A DNA stretch of 64,000 nt from Antedon mediterranea (taxonomy: Eukaryota; Echinodermata; Crinoidea; Comatulida; Antedonidae): positions 5,146,001-5,210,000 of the forward strand of contig NC_092672.1 in NCBI RefSeq assembly GCF_964355755.1, written 5' to 3'. This document shows, one piece after another, positions 42,401 to 53,700 of this stretch (its first letter is position 1; each line of letters begins with the position of its first letter). The position numbers were made by a program, and so were the translations under genes. Below the pieces are notes generated by a model, which saw only the letters and a list, made by a program, of their open reading frames with translations, was not told the origin of the DNA and did no database searches.

Positions 42401-45400
42401 AACATTTGAGTTGCCGCATCAATCCAAACCTAGCCAAAACAAATAATAAATAAAAATATTGAATCGAAAAGACTAAATCGACATAACATACTCTTTGAGC
42501 AGAAGTGACAAGCATGAGGTTTGAAGACTTTGGACACATTTTACCAGTGTTTTCGATAGCAGGACAATTCGAAAATTGATCCGGCAAGCAACATCGCCCT
42601 TATTATGTAACATGTATACAACAAGAAAGCTAGTTAATCGGTGAAATCATGCACTGTTCCATAATAAGTATGGACTTTCGACTTAGGACATAGGAACATC
42701 ATGATCATTCTATTCGTTAAAATTGGGACGTACGTCCTAATTCCATTCCTCGACACATATTTTGTGAATTCTGGGACCGCACTTGACGATCAACAAGAAA
42801 AATCAATGCGTAGGTCAAGTCTTCGCAAATTGAAAAAGCCTCTAAATACCTGGGATGTTTTCAGCGTCGCAAAGTCTGGCGTCAGATAGAATTTGATTCC
42901 GTCGGCTGCACCAGGTAGTGTGATCCCACGAAGAAACAAAATGCCTAGTACAATGTATGGCAGCGTGGCTGTAATCCATACTACCTATAAAAACGCATTA
43001 GTTGGATTATATTAAATTCTGTAAATTGTAAAAGTATTATTATGATGTTATTAAATGAGACGTATACATGCAGTTTATACCGATATCACTGCTCCTTAAG
43101 CTTGGTTTTCACTAGAACGTAGTCGCAACGCAAGTGAGTTGACCAATGGCAATCGACAGTTTGAATATTTCATCGCTTGTGATTGGTCAAATCACTTAAG
43201 CTTGGTTCCCACTAGAACGTAACGCAAGGACGTAAACGCAACGCAAGCGTTTTAACCAATGACAAGCGAAGTTATAGCAGCGAATAAGCCATCGCTTGTG
43301 ATTGGTCAATTCACTTGCGTTGCGTTACGTCCTTGTGTTGCGTCGCTAGTGGGAACCACGCTTTACGTTGCGTTACGTCCTTGCGTTGCGTTTCTAGTGA
43401 GAACCAAGCTTTATACATGTGTATTTATAATGTTTTGCTAACATCCGTTTGTCACCCCATCTGCCTTTGTGACGTAATTACTTTAGTACAACTATATTCT
43501 CACCTTTCCAGACGTCTTTACTCCTTTCCAAAGCGAGAAATAATCGATAAATATGACAAATAGAAGACATAAGCAGAGATCCCATTTGATGCCACCGAGA
43601 TCCTCCAACCCGGAACTGTGCTGAACTCCTAACACTTTTCGACTGAAGAATCAATGGTAACTTCATTATTACATAGAAATAAAATGGTAATGTGTTGGAT
43701 GGAAAGATATTTTTTTTAATTTTAACAAAAATTCACTGTTCTGTACACGTTTTGTTAAAATAGAACAGTCAATCTTTTAACGCATGCAATATTCTCCCAA
43801 TTTAACTAAAAACATTCATTACTATACAGTATAAACAACTATGATCTGAGCTCGTCACCAACTCTAGTGAGATCGAATCGACATAGGTGATCCGCGCATA
43901 GGCCCAAGTAACGTAAAACTAAACGTAAAGCGTGGTTCCCACTAGCGACGCAACACAAGGACGTAACGCAACGCAAGTGAATTGACCAATCACAAGCGAT
44001 GGCTTATTCGCTTGTGATTGCTAACTGTCTATAAAGCTTGGTTCCCACTAGAACATAACGCAAGGACGTAAACGCAACGCAAGCGTTTTAACCAATGACA
44101 AGCGAAGTTATAGACAGTTAGCAATCACAAGCGAATAAGCCATCGCTTGTGATTGGTCAATTCACTTGCGTTGCGTTACGTCGTTGTGTTGCGTCGCTAG
44201 TGGGAACCACGCTTAACTTCGCTTGTCATTGGTTAAAACGCTTGCGTTGCGTTTACGTCCTTGCGTTACGTTCTAGTGGGAACCAAGCTTAAGTATGAAA
44301 TTGTTGCATACTTACAAGTAGAATTCTTCCGCTGGTGACACACCATTCGTAGAATTGACCGTAACATTGGCACCGTCAACGTACGCTATAGTATCATTAC
44401 TATCGGTTTCATAACAAAATTCTGTATTCCATTCGTGACCACATGTTAGCCAGGGTAAATTTAGTGTGAACGATGAAAACAGGTAATACACGGACCAGGC
44501 AATGAGAACGTTATAATATAAAGCTACCAGAAATGCTATAATCACAACAGCAACACCCGTTCCTGAAAAGAAGTTTAAAAAAATTGTACAAAACCAAGTA
44601 TTACCCCATTGTATTTGTATGAACAGTGGCGTAAGGCAGAGGCCTGACGCCCTTGGTTTAAGAAACCTGAGTAGCCATCCAAGTTTTTAGCCTTTTCCGC
44701 ATATTTTAATGCCTGTTTTTCCCTCTGGGCACTGCTCAGGGTCCCCATAAACTCCCATGGGTTTAGCTAGTGAGCGCTCATAGTCGTTACGTTACGTTAT
44801 GCTTCACTCATAAAATATAGATGCATATATTATGCAATTGTGTAATATGTATGTATATAAGAAATGATTTTTTTTTTAATTTTGTATCTATTATGTTGTG
44901 TTTATTGTTTTATGTTTTATGTGTAAAAGGGTCCTGCGAAAACAGAAGTGTAAACTTCTCTATGCAGGATCCTTGCCATCATTTATGCTATGAAACTGTA
45001 TTTATATAAACGATGAGTAAATAAATGTGAATTGAATTGAATGAAATGAATGTGTATTAATAAGATTTCGGCTTACACTATGTTAATATAAATAGTTCAA
45101 CTTACGGTATAAGTTGCCATTTTGCCAATTTAAGTCTATAATTAGCATCACTAGTATTTTGAACGGTAATGTCGGCACGTACACGGTGACGATATGTTTA
45201 AAGAAATATTAAGGAGATCAACTTATGCCTTGAATCGGCACACGGATGGGTGGACCTCTGTTACGTTGTTAACTTGTGGCTGCACTGACATGACGTGACC
45301 CTTAAGCGTGGTTCTCACTAGCGACGCAACACAGGACATAACGCAACGCAAGTGAATTGACCAATCACAAGCGATGGCTTATTCGCTTGTCATTGCTAAC

Positions 45401-46146
45401 TGTCTATAACTTCGCTTGTCATTGGTTAAAACTCTTGCGTTGCGTTTACGTCCTTGCGTTACGTTCTAGTGGGAACCAAGCTTTAGTGGAGAAGCATGTG
45501 GTTAAGTGTAACATCTGAGTCCACAGCGCATAGAGACTAGTATTATGCGCTATACAAATTTAAAACAATTAATGCGACAACTTACAGACGTACATGTGAT
45601 GTAATTGATTTACCTTTGAACAGAGGGCAGATCTTCCAAACGGTAATGGCACCACACCGATGAAACTGTCCCAATACTAGCTCCATGTACAAGAGAGGCA
45701 TTCCACCGAGAACCAGAAACAAAACGTATGGTATAAGAAAAGCTCCTGTAAAAGCAGATAAGTAAACGATCAGTTTTTACTTAAGCACTTCTTAAGCAAA
45801 AAACGATTGGTTAAAATGCAGGTTTGAATAAACGAGAATGTCTAACACTCAATTAAGACTTACCTCCTCCGTTTCGATAACATAAATACGGGAATCTCCA
45901 AACGTTAGCAAGATCAACTGCATATCCAATAACAGAAAGTATAAAGTCGAGTTTCTTGTCCCAGACATCTCTTTCTTCTACGTCATCAAGACTATCCACA
46001 CGGCGAGCAATTTTCGTTTCCGTTTTCCCAGTATCTTTAGCCATAGTTACCAACGTTTCTTTCGTCTCATCTGGCTTGATGGCATCTGGATCTGGAGAAG
46101 CTAGCATACGCTTCCATCCAACGTCAATAAACTCAATGTTCTCCAT
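39428..46146 (-). CDS. Monoamine (dopamine/noradrenaline-type) Na+/Cl- transporter, SLC6 family
   Basis: SLC6 monoamine transporters clear dopamine, noradrenaline or serotonin at nerve terminals. Thirteen exons: 45864-46146, 45614-45745, 44316-44562, 43504-43642, 42850-42984, 42326-42429, 42076-42200, 41461-41573, 40865-41096, 40665-40765, 39923-40093, 39611-39685, 39428-39451; phases agree and give 626 aa (human DAT 620). TM1 reads [19 protein letters not shown], with Asp78 at the amine-binding position shared by DAT, NET and SERT. The large extracellular loop has [10 protein letters not shown] and several N-glycosylation sites. [10 protein letters not shown]-like and [11 protein letters not shown] (TM5), [14 protein letters not shown] (TM6), [24 protein letters not shown] (TM8) and [16 protein letters not shown] follow. 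The tiny last exon encodes LQHWMDL, equivalent to LQHWLAI of NET and LRHWLKV of DAT, which favours the DAT/NET branch. TM8 has Gln426 where monoamine transporters usually have Ala, Ser or Thr. Confidence 0.95.
39797..39849. mobile_element. Family A MITE fragment
   Basis: Only the interior remains: AGTGATATGCTAAAATATGG, TAGTGATATGACATCATCATG and TCCATATATGG. No terminal repeats. SLC6 intron. Confidence 0.65.
40157..40353. mobile_element. Family C MITE copy
   Basis: AAGGCCAATTTACACCACCGACGAGCGG at the left and ACCGCTCGTCTGGCCTTTA at the right, with CGCTCAGGATAGATACCGG inside in inverse sense to 8926-9100. The most GC-rich copy. SLC6 intron. Confidence 0.75.
40453..40602. mobile_element. Family B MITE copy, diverged
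   Basis: AAGCTTGGTTCCCACTCGGACGC, GAGTTGACCAATCAAAAGCGATGG, GCTTGTGATTGATCAATTCG and AGAACCAAGCTTAA; ends inverted, length about 150 bp. SLC6 intron. Confidence 0.78.
43096..43413. mobile_element. Family B MITEs, two adjacent copies
   Basis: A left-half copy (TAAGCTTGGTTTTCACTAGAACG, GCGACAGT-like interior, ending GGTCAAATCACTTAAG near 43200) is followed directly by a complete copy beginning AAGCTTGGTTCCCACTAGAACG and ending with two successive right ends (GCTAGTGGGAACCACGC at 43345 and CTAGTGAGAACCAAGC at 43395). SLC6 intron. Confidence 0.85.
43929..44292. mobile_element. Family B MITE cluster, head-to-head halves
   Basis: From left to right: an inverted right half (GCGTGGTTCCCACTAGCGACG), a complete element (GCTTGGTTCCCACTAGAACAT to GGGAACCACGC) and an inverted left half (AACTTCGCTTGTCATTGG to GTTCTAGTGGGAACCAAGC). 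The segments are almost identical in their shared parts. The block ends about 24 bp from the donor of SLC6 exon 44316-44562. Confidence 0.88.
44623..44785. repeat. Dispersed repeat related to 20068-20240
   Basis: AGTGGCGTAAGGCAGAGGCC, TTTTTAGCCTTTTCCGCATATTTTAATGCC and CTCCCATGGGTTTAGCTAG recall the block at 20068-20240 in inverse arrangement. SLC6 intron. Confidence 0.45.
44820..45055 (+). mobile_element. LINE-type 3' end fragment
   Basis: GGTCCTGCGAAAACAG and CTATGCAGGATCC form a short hairpin, followed by AAATAAATGTG and a GAATT/GAAAT-repeat tail. This pattern (hairpin, AATAAA, short tandem tail) resembles 3' UTRs of non-LTR elements. No coding remnant is visible. SLC6 intron. Confidence 0.45.
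45303..45485. mobile_element. Family B MITE copy, full length
   Basis: AGCGTGGTTCTCACTAGCGACGC and GTTCTAGTGGGAACCAAGCTTT are the ends; the interior is the standard AAGCGATGGCTTATTCGC and CATTGCTAACTGTCTATAACTTCG. SLC6 intron. Confidence 0.88.
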
Positions 46147-48206
46147 GTTTAAAGATTGCTTCAAAAGAAAACTCTAAAATTAAAACAAAAAAGAAGTTTG
46201 GACAAAGAAAGAGAAATTGTAAAACATGTATACTTTCTAATAACTCAATTAAGTTACCGTCACATGTGATACGATGTGTAGGCCAACACTGTATTACATT
46301 GTATATTATAGACAGTACCGATAATCTTCTATGTTGTACGTTACCTGAGAGATTCGCCGTTATATAATAATGAATGTACTTTTTCAAAGTTATTTCCAGG
46401 GCAAGGCCTTTATCCAATATATATATAGTATAGTTAGTATAGTAGAACTAGTAGAATGAGCTACGATTTTATAAAATCATCCAAGAGTTTTAAACGATCG
46501 AGTCAAAAAAACATTGAATTCTATCCAAATCGTGCCAATACATCCATATTTAAAGCACGGCCCTAATTAGTATGCATACACTGGGAGGGAATTATATACT
46601 GAGAAATAGTGATTTACGACTAAGGATGTGGATTAAATGAAAAGGAATACAGAGTAGCTGGGGAGAACAGGAAGAATTAAATAACGTACTCCGGGAATTA
46701 ACATCTGGAGTAGGAGAAATTGTGAGTAGAAAAAGGGTGGTTGACCTAATGGTCAGCAGAGTGTTATCAAACTTACCTCACCAACGTTTACTTCGTCCTG
46801 AATGTGGTCAAACAGTCCAGTGTGGTCAGTGATAATTAAATGATTATTTAACATTATTTTAATATTCTGTCAAAAACACTCAAACGGGCACTCAAATGTA
46901 GCAGAGCGCGTGATTGCCGTATCTGTTACTGACACTAGTCGATCGATAGCGCGGTCTGTTTCTGATGTCCAATATTAAAAAATTGATTATATATCATTGA
47001 TCTAAACGAACTATCGTCCAATGCCGTTATGGCGATTTTTTGTCAGTTTAAACAAAAATTAATAAGGCCTACCCAATAACTATATTCTAAGAGAGTGTGA
47101 CGTTTTCTACACAATATTAAAAACATCAGGGTATTTAAAACCCTTTAAAACTTAATTTCATATTAGATTTCTAGCCTCTGATTTTATTAGTTAAACCCTT
47201 AAGTATCGGTAACACAATAACACACTGACAATTGTTCTCTTTTTTTCATAACAATTTATATATTTTTTTAATAGAAAAACTGAACAATAGCTTGTAATGT
47301 AATGGACAAATATATAGAGTTCGCATGACCGTAGTTGACTGTCTACTAGCAGAGGTTAATACACATTGAAGGACAAAATACTAAAATGTAAATAAAACAC
47401 AAAATGATGACGCGCAATACAAAATGATGATTGGTTTATGGTGCAAACAGGGATATGTAAAAAGACTCCCTGGTGCAACTGACCGCAGGTAAACAGAAGT
47501 ATTGACTTTTTTCTCAATTGTACACAACGCTATGTTGACCTATATTATAAAGATGACTTTATTGAAAACAATCACTATAAAAACAAATACTGTGATTCGA
47601 GACTATAAAACATGTAGAATGGTATTTAAACATACACTGTTCAGTAGGCTAGTTATTTCTAAATACTGCGATAAGGACAAACTTGATGTATTTACGAAAG
47701 AAAATTCGTATGTGGAAATACTTTATTCGATTCTCGTGGCTGTACATAATGTATACAGTATCAAATACGTATCACATGTTACGCCTGTCATAAACTTAAC
47801 CCATAATACATGCGTCACTTGCGATACATATGTGACACTGTATTAAGTGATATGCCTATATCCTGTGGACATACAGTAGGCCTACATAGAATCGAAATAT
47901 TGTATTGTAGCATTAATGTAATTGGAATCATGGATATAAAAACATGTATAACGTGAAAGATGATGTTTAAAAAACACAGATTTGGGAATTAATAAAATGT
48001 TGACAATTATGGATTTACATTTTAGATTATTAATAATAATTAAAGACGGATGTTATAATAGGAATGTATTCAAATTGAATGATTTAAGATTACATATGCA
48101 CATAAAACAATATTTCAAGACGTTATTTTCACTTGTTTCAATTTTAAATGTAGTTTTCTCGTGCCGTATACTGGAGAAAAAAGAAGTTGATATAATGAAC
48201 TAGAGC

Positions 48207-48346
48207 TTAGGTTCTGTCTTGACTATCAACCTAGTTTGACAAAAAAGTGCGATGTGCAAAAATATGGTAGTGATACGACGTCATCGTGTCCATATATGGG
48301 CACATCACATTTTTTGTCACATAAAGTTTGTAATAGTGTAGACAGC
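48207..48346. mobile_element. Family A MITE copy
   Basis: GGTTCTGTCTTGACTATCAACC at the left and AATAGTGTAGACAGC at the right, with TATGGTAGTGATACGACGTC inside. Intergenic. Confidence 0.82.
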
Positions 48347-48365
48347 TTTCCTTTGTGAAAGTTTG

Positions 48366-48521
48366 AACTTGGTTCCCATTTCGACGCAACGCAATGACGT
48401 AGGCGCAACGCAAGTGAGTTGACCAATCGTAAGCGATAGTTCGAGTGATCCATTGCGTTGTGATTGGTCAAATTACTTTCATTGAGCTCTACGTCCTTGT
48501 CCTAGTGAGAACAAAGCTTTA
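48366..48521. mobile_element. Family B MITE copy, diverged
   Basis: ACTTGGTTCCCATTTCGACGC and CCTAGTGAGAACAAAGCTTT are the ends; GAGTTGACCAATCGTAAGCG and TTGTGATTGGTCAAATTAC inside. It directly follows the family A copy. Confidence 0.78.
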
Positions 48522-48868
48522 AACGTGCCTAATTTCAAAATTCTCTGCTAATATTTTCTACAAAGCGAACAACGGCTGGCTCTACTGTTTAAAAGAAATT
48601 CTAATTAATTTGGTGTTCCAAAAATGACGAACCAAACGTCAAAAGAAAACAAATATGCGTATGATATTACATGTGTGTAAATACTTAAAATATTTTTAAA
48701 ATACTCAATACATATTTAAAAATCAACAACAATGTTTTAAACGGATGACAAATAGTAATCTCAGAATGTTATTAAAAAGATTACCTAGACAAGTAACGCT
48801 ATGATTTTAAACAAAATGAAAATGTGTTTATTTAATAATTACTGTGGTAATATCCTTACTCTCTATGC

Positions 48869-48948
48869 TCATTTCTGGTTCACACTAAAAATATGCACAG
48901 TTTCATGTTTCCTATACGTGAAATTGATTTAGTGTGAACCACACTATA
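48869..48948. mobile_element. Short inverted-repeat element, TGGTTCACACTAAA ends
   Basis: CTGGTTCACACTAAAAATATG at the left and TTTAGTGTGAACCACAC at the right; about 80 bp with a partly symmetric middle (GTTTCATG/TACGTGAAAT). One copy seen. Confidence 0.55.
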
Positions 48949-50231
48949 GTCCTTTTGTAATAAATTTACTAACAAATAAATCGTATTGTTCATACTGTAT
49001 GTAACATGTAATACAACAGATTTGGACAATAAAGAATACACAGCTCAGAAATTGGAGTAAAACCGGAACTATCGCAACACAGGGTTGTGAGCATGTGCAG
49101 AAGCTTGTTCACTTTCATAGTCTAGGTTTCACATAACAACGCAATGAAAAGCACACTACAGTAACTAATAAGTGACCAGTGATAAAAAGTGAAATTATGA
49201 ATTAAAGTACAGTGTGAATCAAAAATACAATAATCACTGTGAAAGAGTTTTAACCAAAGATTGTTTCCTGGTACTCATAAAATCAAATAAGTTCTTCTGA
49301 CAATTCAAGCTACACTTTCTCTATCAACTTCAAATTAATGAACTTAAATGTTTTGTCAGACCAGCTGTGTGTACCGAGTTATATAACAAATAGTACATTT
49401 TTATATAAAAAAATAGCGATTGATTGTTATAATGAAATTCTTACTAAACTCCAACATGGATAGTTACAGTTAGTCCAATATATGGCTTGCACAAATGACA
49501 AAACAATATTAACAGCACTGTTATAATGACACTACCAAGTTAATTCAACATAGCCCGTTCTAGTATGAATTCGGAATATAGTATTCTCAAGCAAACACAG
49601 ACTTTCAAAAACTTGGTGGATTATTTCTTCTACATATACGTCTACACTACTTAAAACAATGGTAATACAGAATGGACATTGTAATATATTTAAAGTTACG
49701 GAGACTTCAAAACCAAACAGACGAAACTTTGTTCCCAACCCTAAATCCATGAGTGCCACGCCCCACAATCCACCCACCCCACCCTTGACCTCCAGTTAAA
49801 CTACATCGGTACCTTCATTCAATCATACAAGAAATAATGAACACACACATTAAAAACAATTTTACAAAATGCCACTATCTTATTGTACTCAAATTTAAAA
49901 ATTGGAAACAGGTGGAACCATTTGAACGTACTTTAAGAGATCAACACACCCCTTAAATCAAAATGGTACAATCCAATTACAATCTATTTCACAGCTGTAC
50001 TATATATCATAAGGTAAGCACATCAATAATTTACTTCTATGCCTTATTTAGATTTTATCTTTTGCATAGACTTTTAAAAGCACATGTTTAATGTGCAACC
50101 AGAATTTGAATCTACCCGTTTTAGATTACTTTCTATAAAACATTTTTGTCAAATCTAGATTTTTTTCTTTTTGGACATTTGTAAAGACTTTTGATGATAA
50201 ATTTAAACGGAATTATTCAATATATATCTAG

Positions 50232-50396
50232 ATACAGTAGTAGATCCCCTATCCTTTGGGATACCCTATTCAGGGGGAACCCCTACTAAGGAGGCACACA
50301 ATGGGGAATATATGTGATGTTGGCAAACCCTATTAAAGGGGCGACGTTTTCCTGTTAAGGGGACACTGTTTTATGTCCCTTAATAGTGGATCTACT
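50232..50396. mobile_element. Pogo-like MITE
   Basis: TACAGTAGTAGATCCCCTATCC at the left and AATAGTGGATCTACTGTG at the right are inverted, with GTTAAGGGG- and GGGGAACCCC-type words between. It lies 3' of PPP4C. Confidence 0.7.
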
Positions 50397-50751
50397 GTGA
50401 TTTCAAATTCTCAATAATAATTTCTTATAAATTTAAATATCATGCTTTCTCAATAATGTGCGAGTGAGTGAAAATTCAGAACTATATCTCTCTACGCCGG
50501 TCACAAATTCATTCTACAAATTAATCAAGAATCAAGATATAAAAAACTCTCAATAGAAATCGGTAATCAACAATTAGCTTCACAATAAAACTATTTCTTA
50601 AAATTTATCCGATGGAAACTTCCTTTATATTGCCTTGTCCTGGAAGATTTTGGTTGAGTGTTTTTTTTATTTTTGATGGAGTTACAAATCCCTTGGAAAT
50701 TGGTAATTATTAAAATATTTACAGATGGTATCAAATTGAATATTACCAACA

Positions 50752-53700
50752 TCACAGAAAGTAGTCTGGTTGTGGTTTCTTGGCTGGAATACCTCTTGAT
50801 TCCTGTAATAAAAAAAAGAGAGAAAATATATCTAAATATTATTCTACGTTGTGGCTATGTTTAATCGTTGTACGACGATGTATTAAGAGAAGATGTCAAA
50901 ATTGGTATTGATGGGTTTTAAACCATAGCATAAACTTGCCTGAGCCTTTGGCCTGCTTATGGCAGTGTGATGTTACATTCTTTTAGTTATTTATGGCGCA
51001 ACAACATCATGGCGCAATGCACTTTAAAAAACCTAGTACATCTTTCGAGACTAGTAGGGGGTTAGCACAGTGTATTATTCACACACATCCACTGTCTTAA
51101 GTAGGCCTTCTAGTACAACAATGAAGATAGCAAGGAGTGGAAATCATATAAGGATAAGTCATACCTGTGGGGCTGCTTCAAATATCGTAAAGTCTTTTTG
51201 TAAATGTTCATCAAGTTCCAAAATGGCTGCAACATTACCACATCTGTACAATTTAATAAAGAAAAAAAAATATTTTTGAAAGATCTTTATTCACGGGATA
51301 CTTCTACTAAGGGACACCATGAAGCAAACGAGGAGAAATACGTCTTAACAATAATAATAACTGATTTTTATTGCTAACAAAAAAACAACATAAACATATC
51401 ATTGGTGATAAGATTTAGTTAAAAGAAACTAATCACAACTTAACACCAACTTTCATAAGAAATAGTATAACTAAAGCGTGGTTCCCACTAGCGACGCAAT
51501 GCAAGGACGTAATGCAACGCAAGTGAATTGACCAATCACAAACGATGGCTTATTCGCTTGTGATTGCTAACTGTCTATAACTTCGCTTGTCATTGGTTAA
51601 AACGCTTGCGTTGCGTTTACGTCCTTGCGTTACGTTCTAGTGGGAACCACGCTTAAGAAATATGCCATATGTTGAAATAATTAATTTAACGTATTTAAAA
51701 TGAAGAAAAAGAAGATAAATGTAAAGCTTTAAGTTACGATAACTATAAATAAATATCAAATAATAAAAATAAAAAATGTGGTAACAATAAAGCCAAACAC
51801 TATTTTAGTTGAACCATCTATTGGGTCTTGAAAGTAGCCAGCTTAATCTAATGAGCAAAGGCTCACGTTTGTAATCTATACAAAAGACATTCATTCATAT
51901 ATCCATTCCAAATACTGTATACTGTCTTCAAATCCTAACTACAAATTTTTCTAAAAATTATTGCTCTGCCACTTAGTATGTTTATCTGTAACTAATTGCC
52001 CACTATTGGGTTAAATTTGCCATTGGATTTTTCGGGCAACAAACCAAAAAAAGAATTATTCAAACAATATTTCATACGTTACCTATAACAATAGTTTGGC
52101 GCGGACCAGACCGTTAACACTGTTTCATTGAAGTGCCATTTATAGCCCTCCATGACAAGTTGATGTGCTCTACATATCATTTCAACATCGTTGGTCTCAT
52201 TAAATAGTTGTACCACATCACTGCCAAACAAATAGCCAGCACCTCTAGGACTCACTCCCCATCCCTGTGTATCTAAAGCAATTAGAAGCAGTACGTTAAC
52301 TACACATTAGGGAGGTTTCACAATCTTACGAATACGATAACGAAAACACACGCACACGTATTCGTTTTTCGTAAGCCAGTAAAAATCTGTTTCGTATGGC
52401 AACGAAATATTGAGGGCGCCGTCCAAAATATGACAGCGGTAAATTTGAGCGAAGGGCAGGTACGTGTTGCTTGGCTGCCTAGGCCTAGCGTAACATCAAA
52501 GTGAGTGAGGACTTTAAAAACTGATATTTATCAAAATTGACCTAGCATTTTAGTAAATTACTTTCAATAAATCTATTATTATATTATAATCATGAATAAT
52601 TCCTGATTGAAATGCAAAATGTGCAAATAGATAAAAAAACTACACTCGTTTTGTAGTTACGAATATGACTGATGATGATATTCGTCAACACGAAAACGCT
52701 TACGAATATGAAATGGGGATCAGCTCAAAAGTTTTACAAATGTGTGACGTATCGTTTTTGTTATCGTATTCGTAAGGTTGAGAAACCTTCCTATTATATT
52801 ATCATTACAAAATTACATTTACTTGTGAAATATTGAAGTCATTTCTGATTTCAGTCATTTGAGGTCACAGGTGTTGACTGAAATGTTTTCTCCGAGTGTT
52901 GGTGCCTTATGGCAACGGAGGTCTGTAATATGATGGCGCTAGTTCATTTGAATACCACCTGGGTATATATGAGGCACGTACAATAATGCTCTCTCACTTA
53001 GCAACATACAACATCCATCTATTCATTATAAGGTCCTCCGACTGTATTAGCCACTCCTTTACAAACTTAAAATGTATATGTTGTTTTAAATATTGCCAAA
53101 ACCAATAAAATAAATAAAATCCATAAACTAAACACACTCTCTGCAACCCATTTGGTTAAATGCAAATATCTTGCATTGTGGGAGATGTATGCGATTGAAT
53201 ATAGACTGTGTTCTCACCTTCTGGATCTGACCAGAGAAGGTCGCACATGGGGCCGTCGTGAGGTACCTCTTGTTTGCGATCTATGATTCGTATTTGGTCC
53301 AATGTGTTGATAGATGGTGAAAGGCCACCATGAACACAGAAAATCTGCGAAAAAAAAAATTTTCATTATTTACTCAATTTGTTAATTTAAGGGTCTTTCA
53401 CACCTGTTCCGGCACGGTTCCGGTCCAAAAGGGAAAAACAAATCAAACATCAATGTTTTATTTTAACGACGCTCCATGGAGCTTTGCGCCAAACGATATG
53501 CGCAGCCATGTAAAAACGAAACATTGAAACTGATTTGATTTGCTGGCGCACACCCTTGCCGGGACAGGTGAGAAAAAGCCGTACCATTAATTAGAAGTAC
53601 CATTAATGAATATTACTTTATGTTGAAAATTTTAAAACACTGTACCTTTCCATCTATAATTGCTGACAGGCTAAGGTAATCAAAGATTTCTGTGCAGTAA

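Larger units (their letters stand above)
46147..50751. other. Intergenic region between the SLC6 start and the PPP4C end
   Basis: An acceptor-like TTTTAATTTTAG just 5' of the SLC6 start (about 46177) suggests an untranslated first exon to the right that I cannot place. The rest is AT-rich DNA with MITEs at 48207-48346, 48366-48521, 48869-48948 and 50232-50396. Open frames at 47502-47846 and 47982-48203 (+) have no similarity I recognise and AT-driven composition. An AATAAA on the minus strand near 50666-50671 could serve PPP4C. Confidence 0.5.

Noticed and set aside
47502-47846. 114-codon plus-strand frame
   Set aside because: Isolated, AT-driven composition, no recognisable domain, no exon partners.
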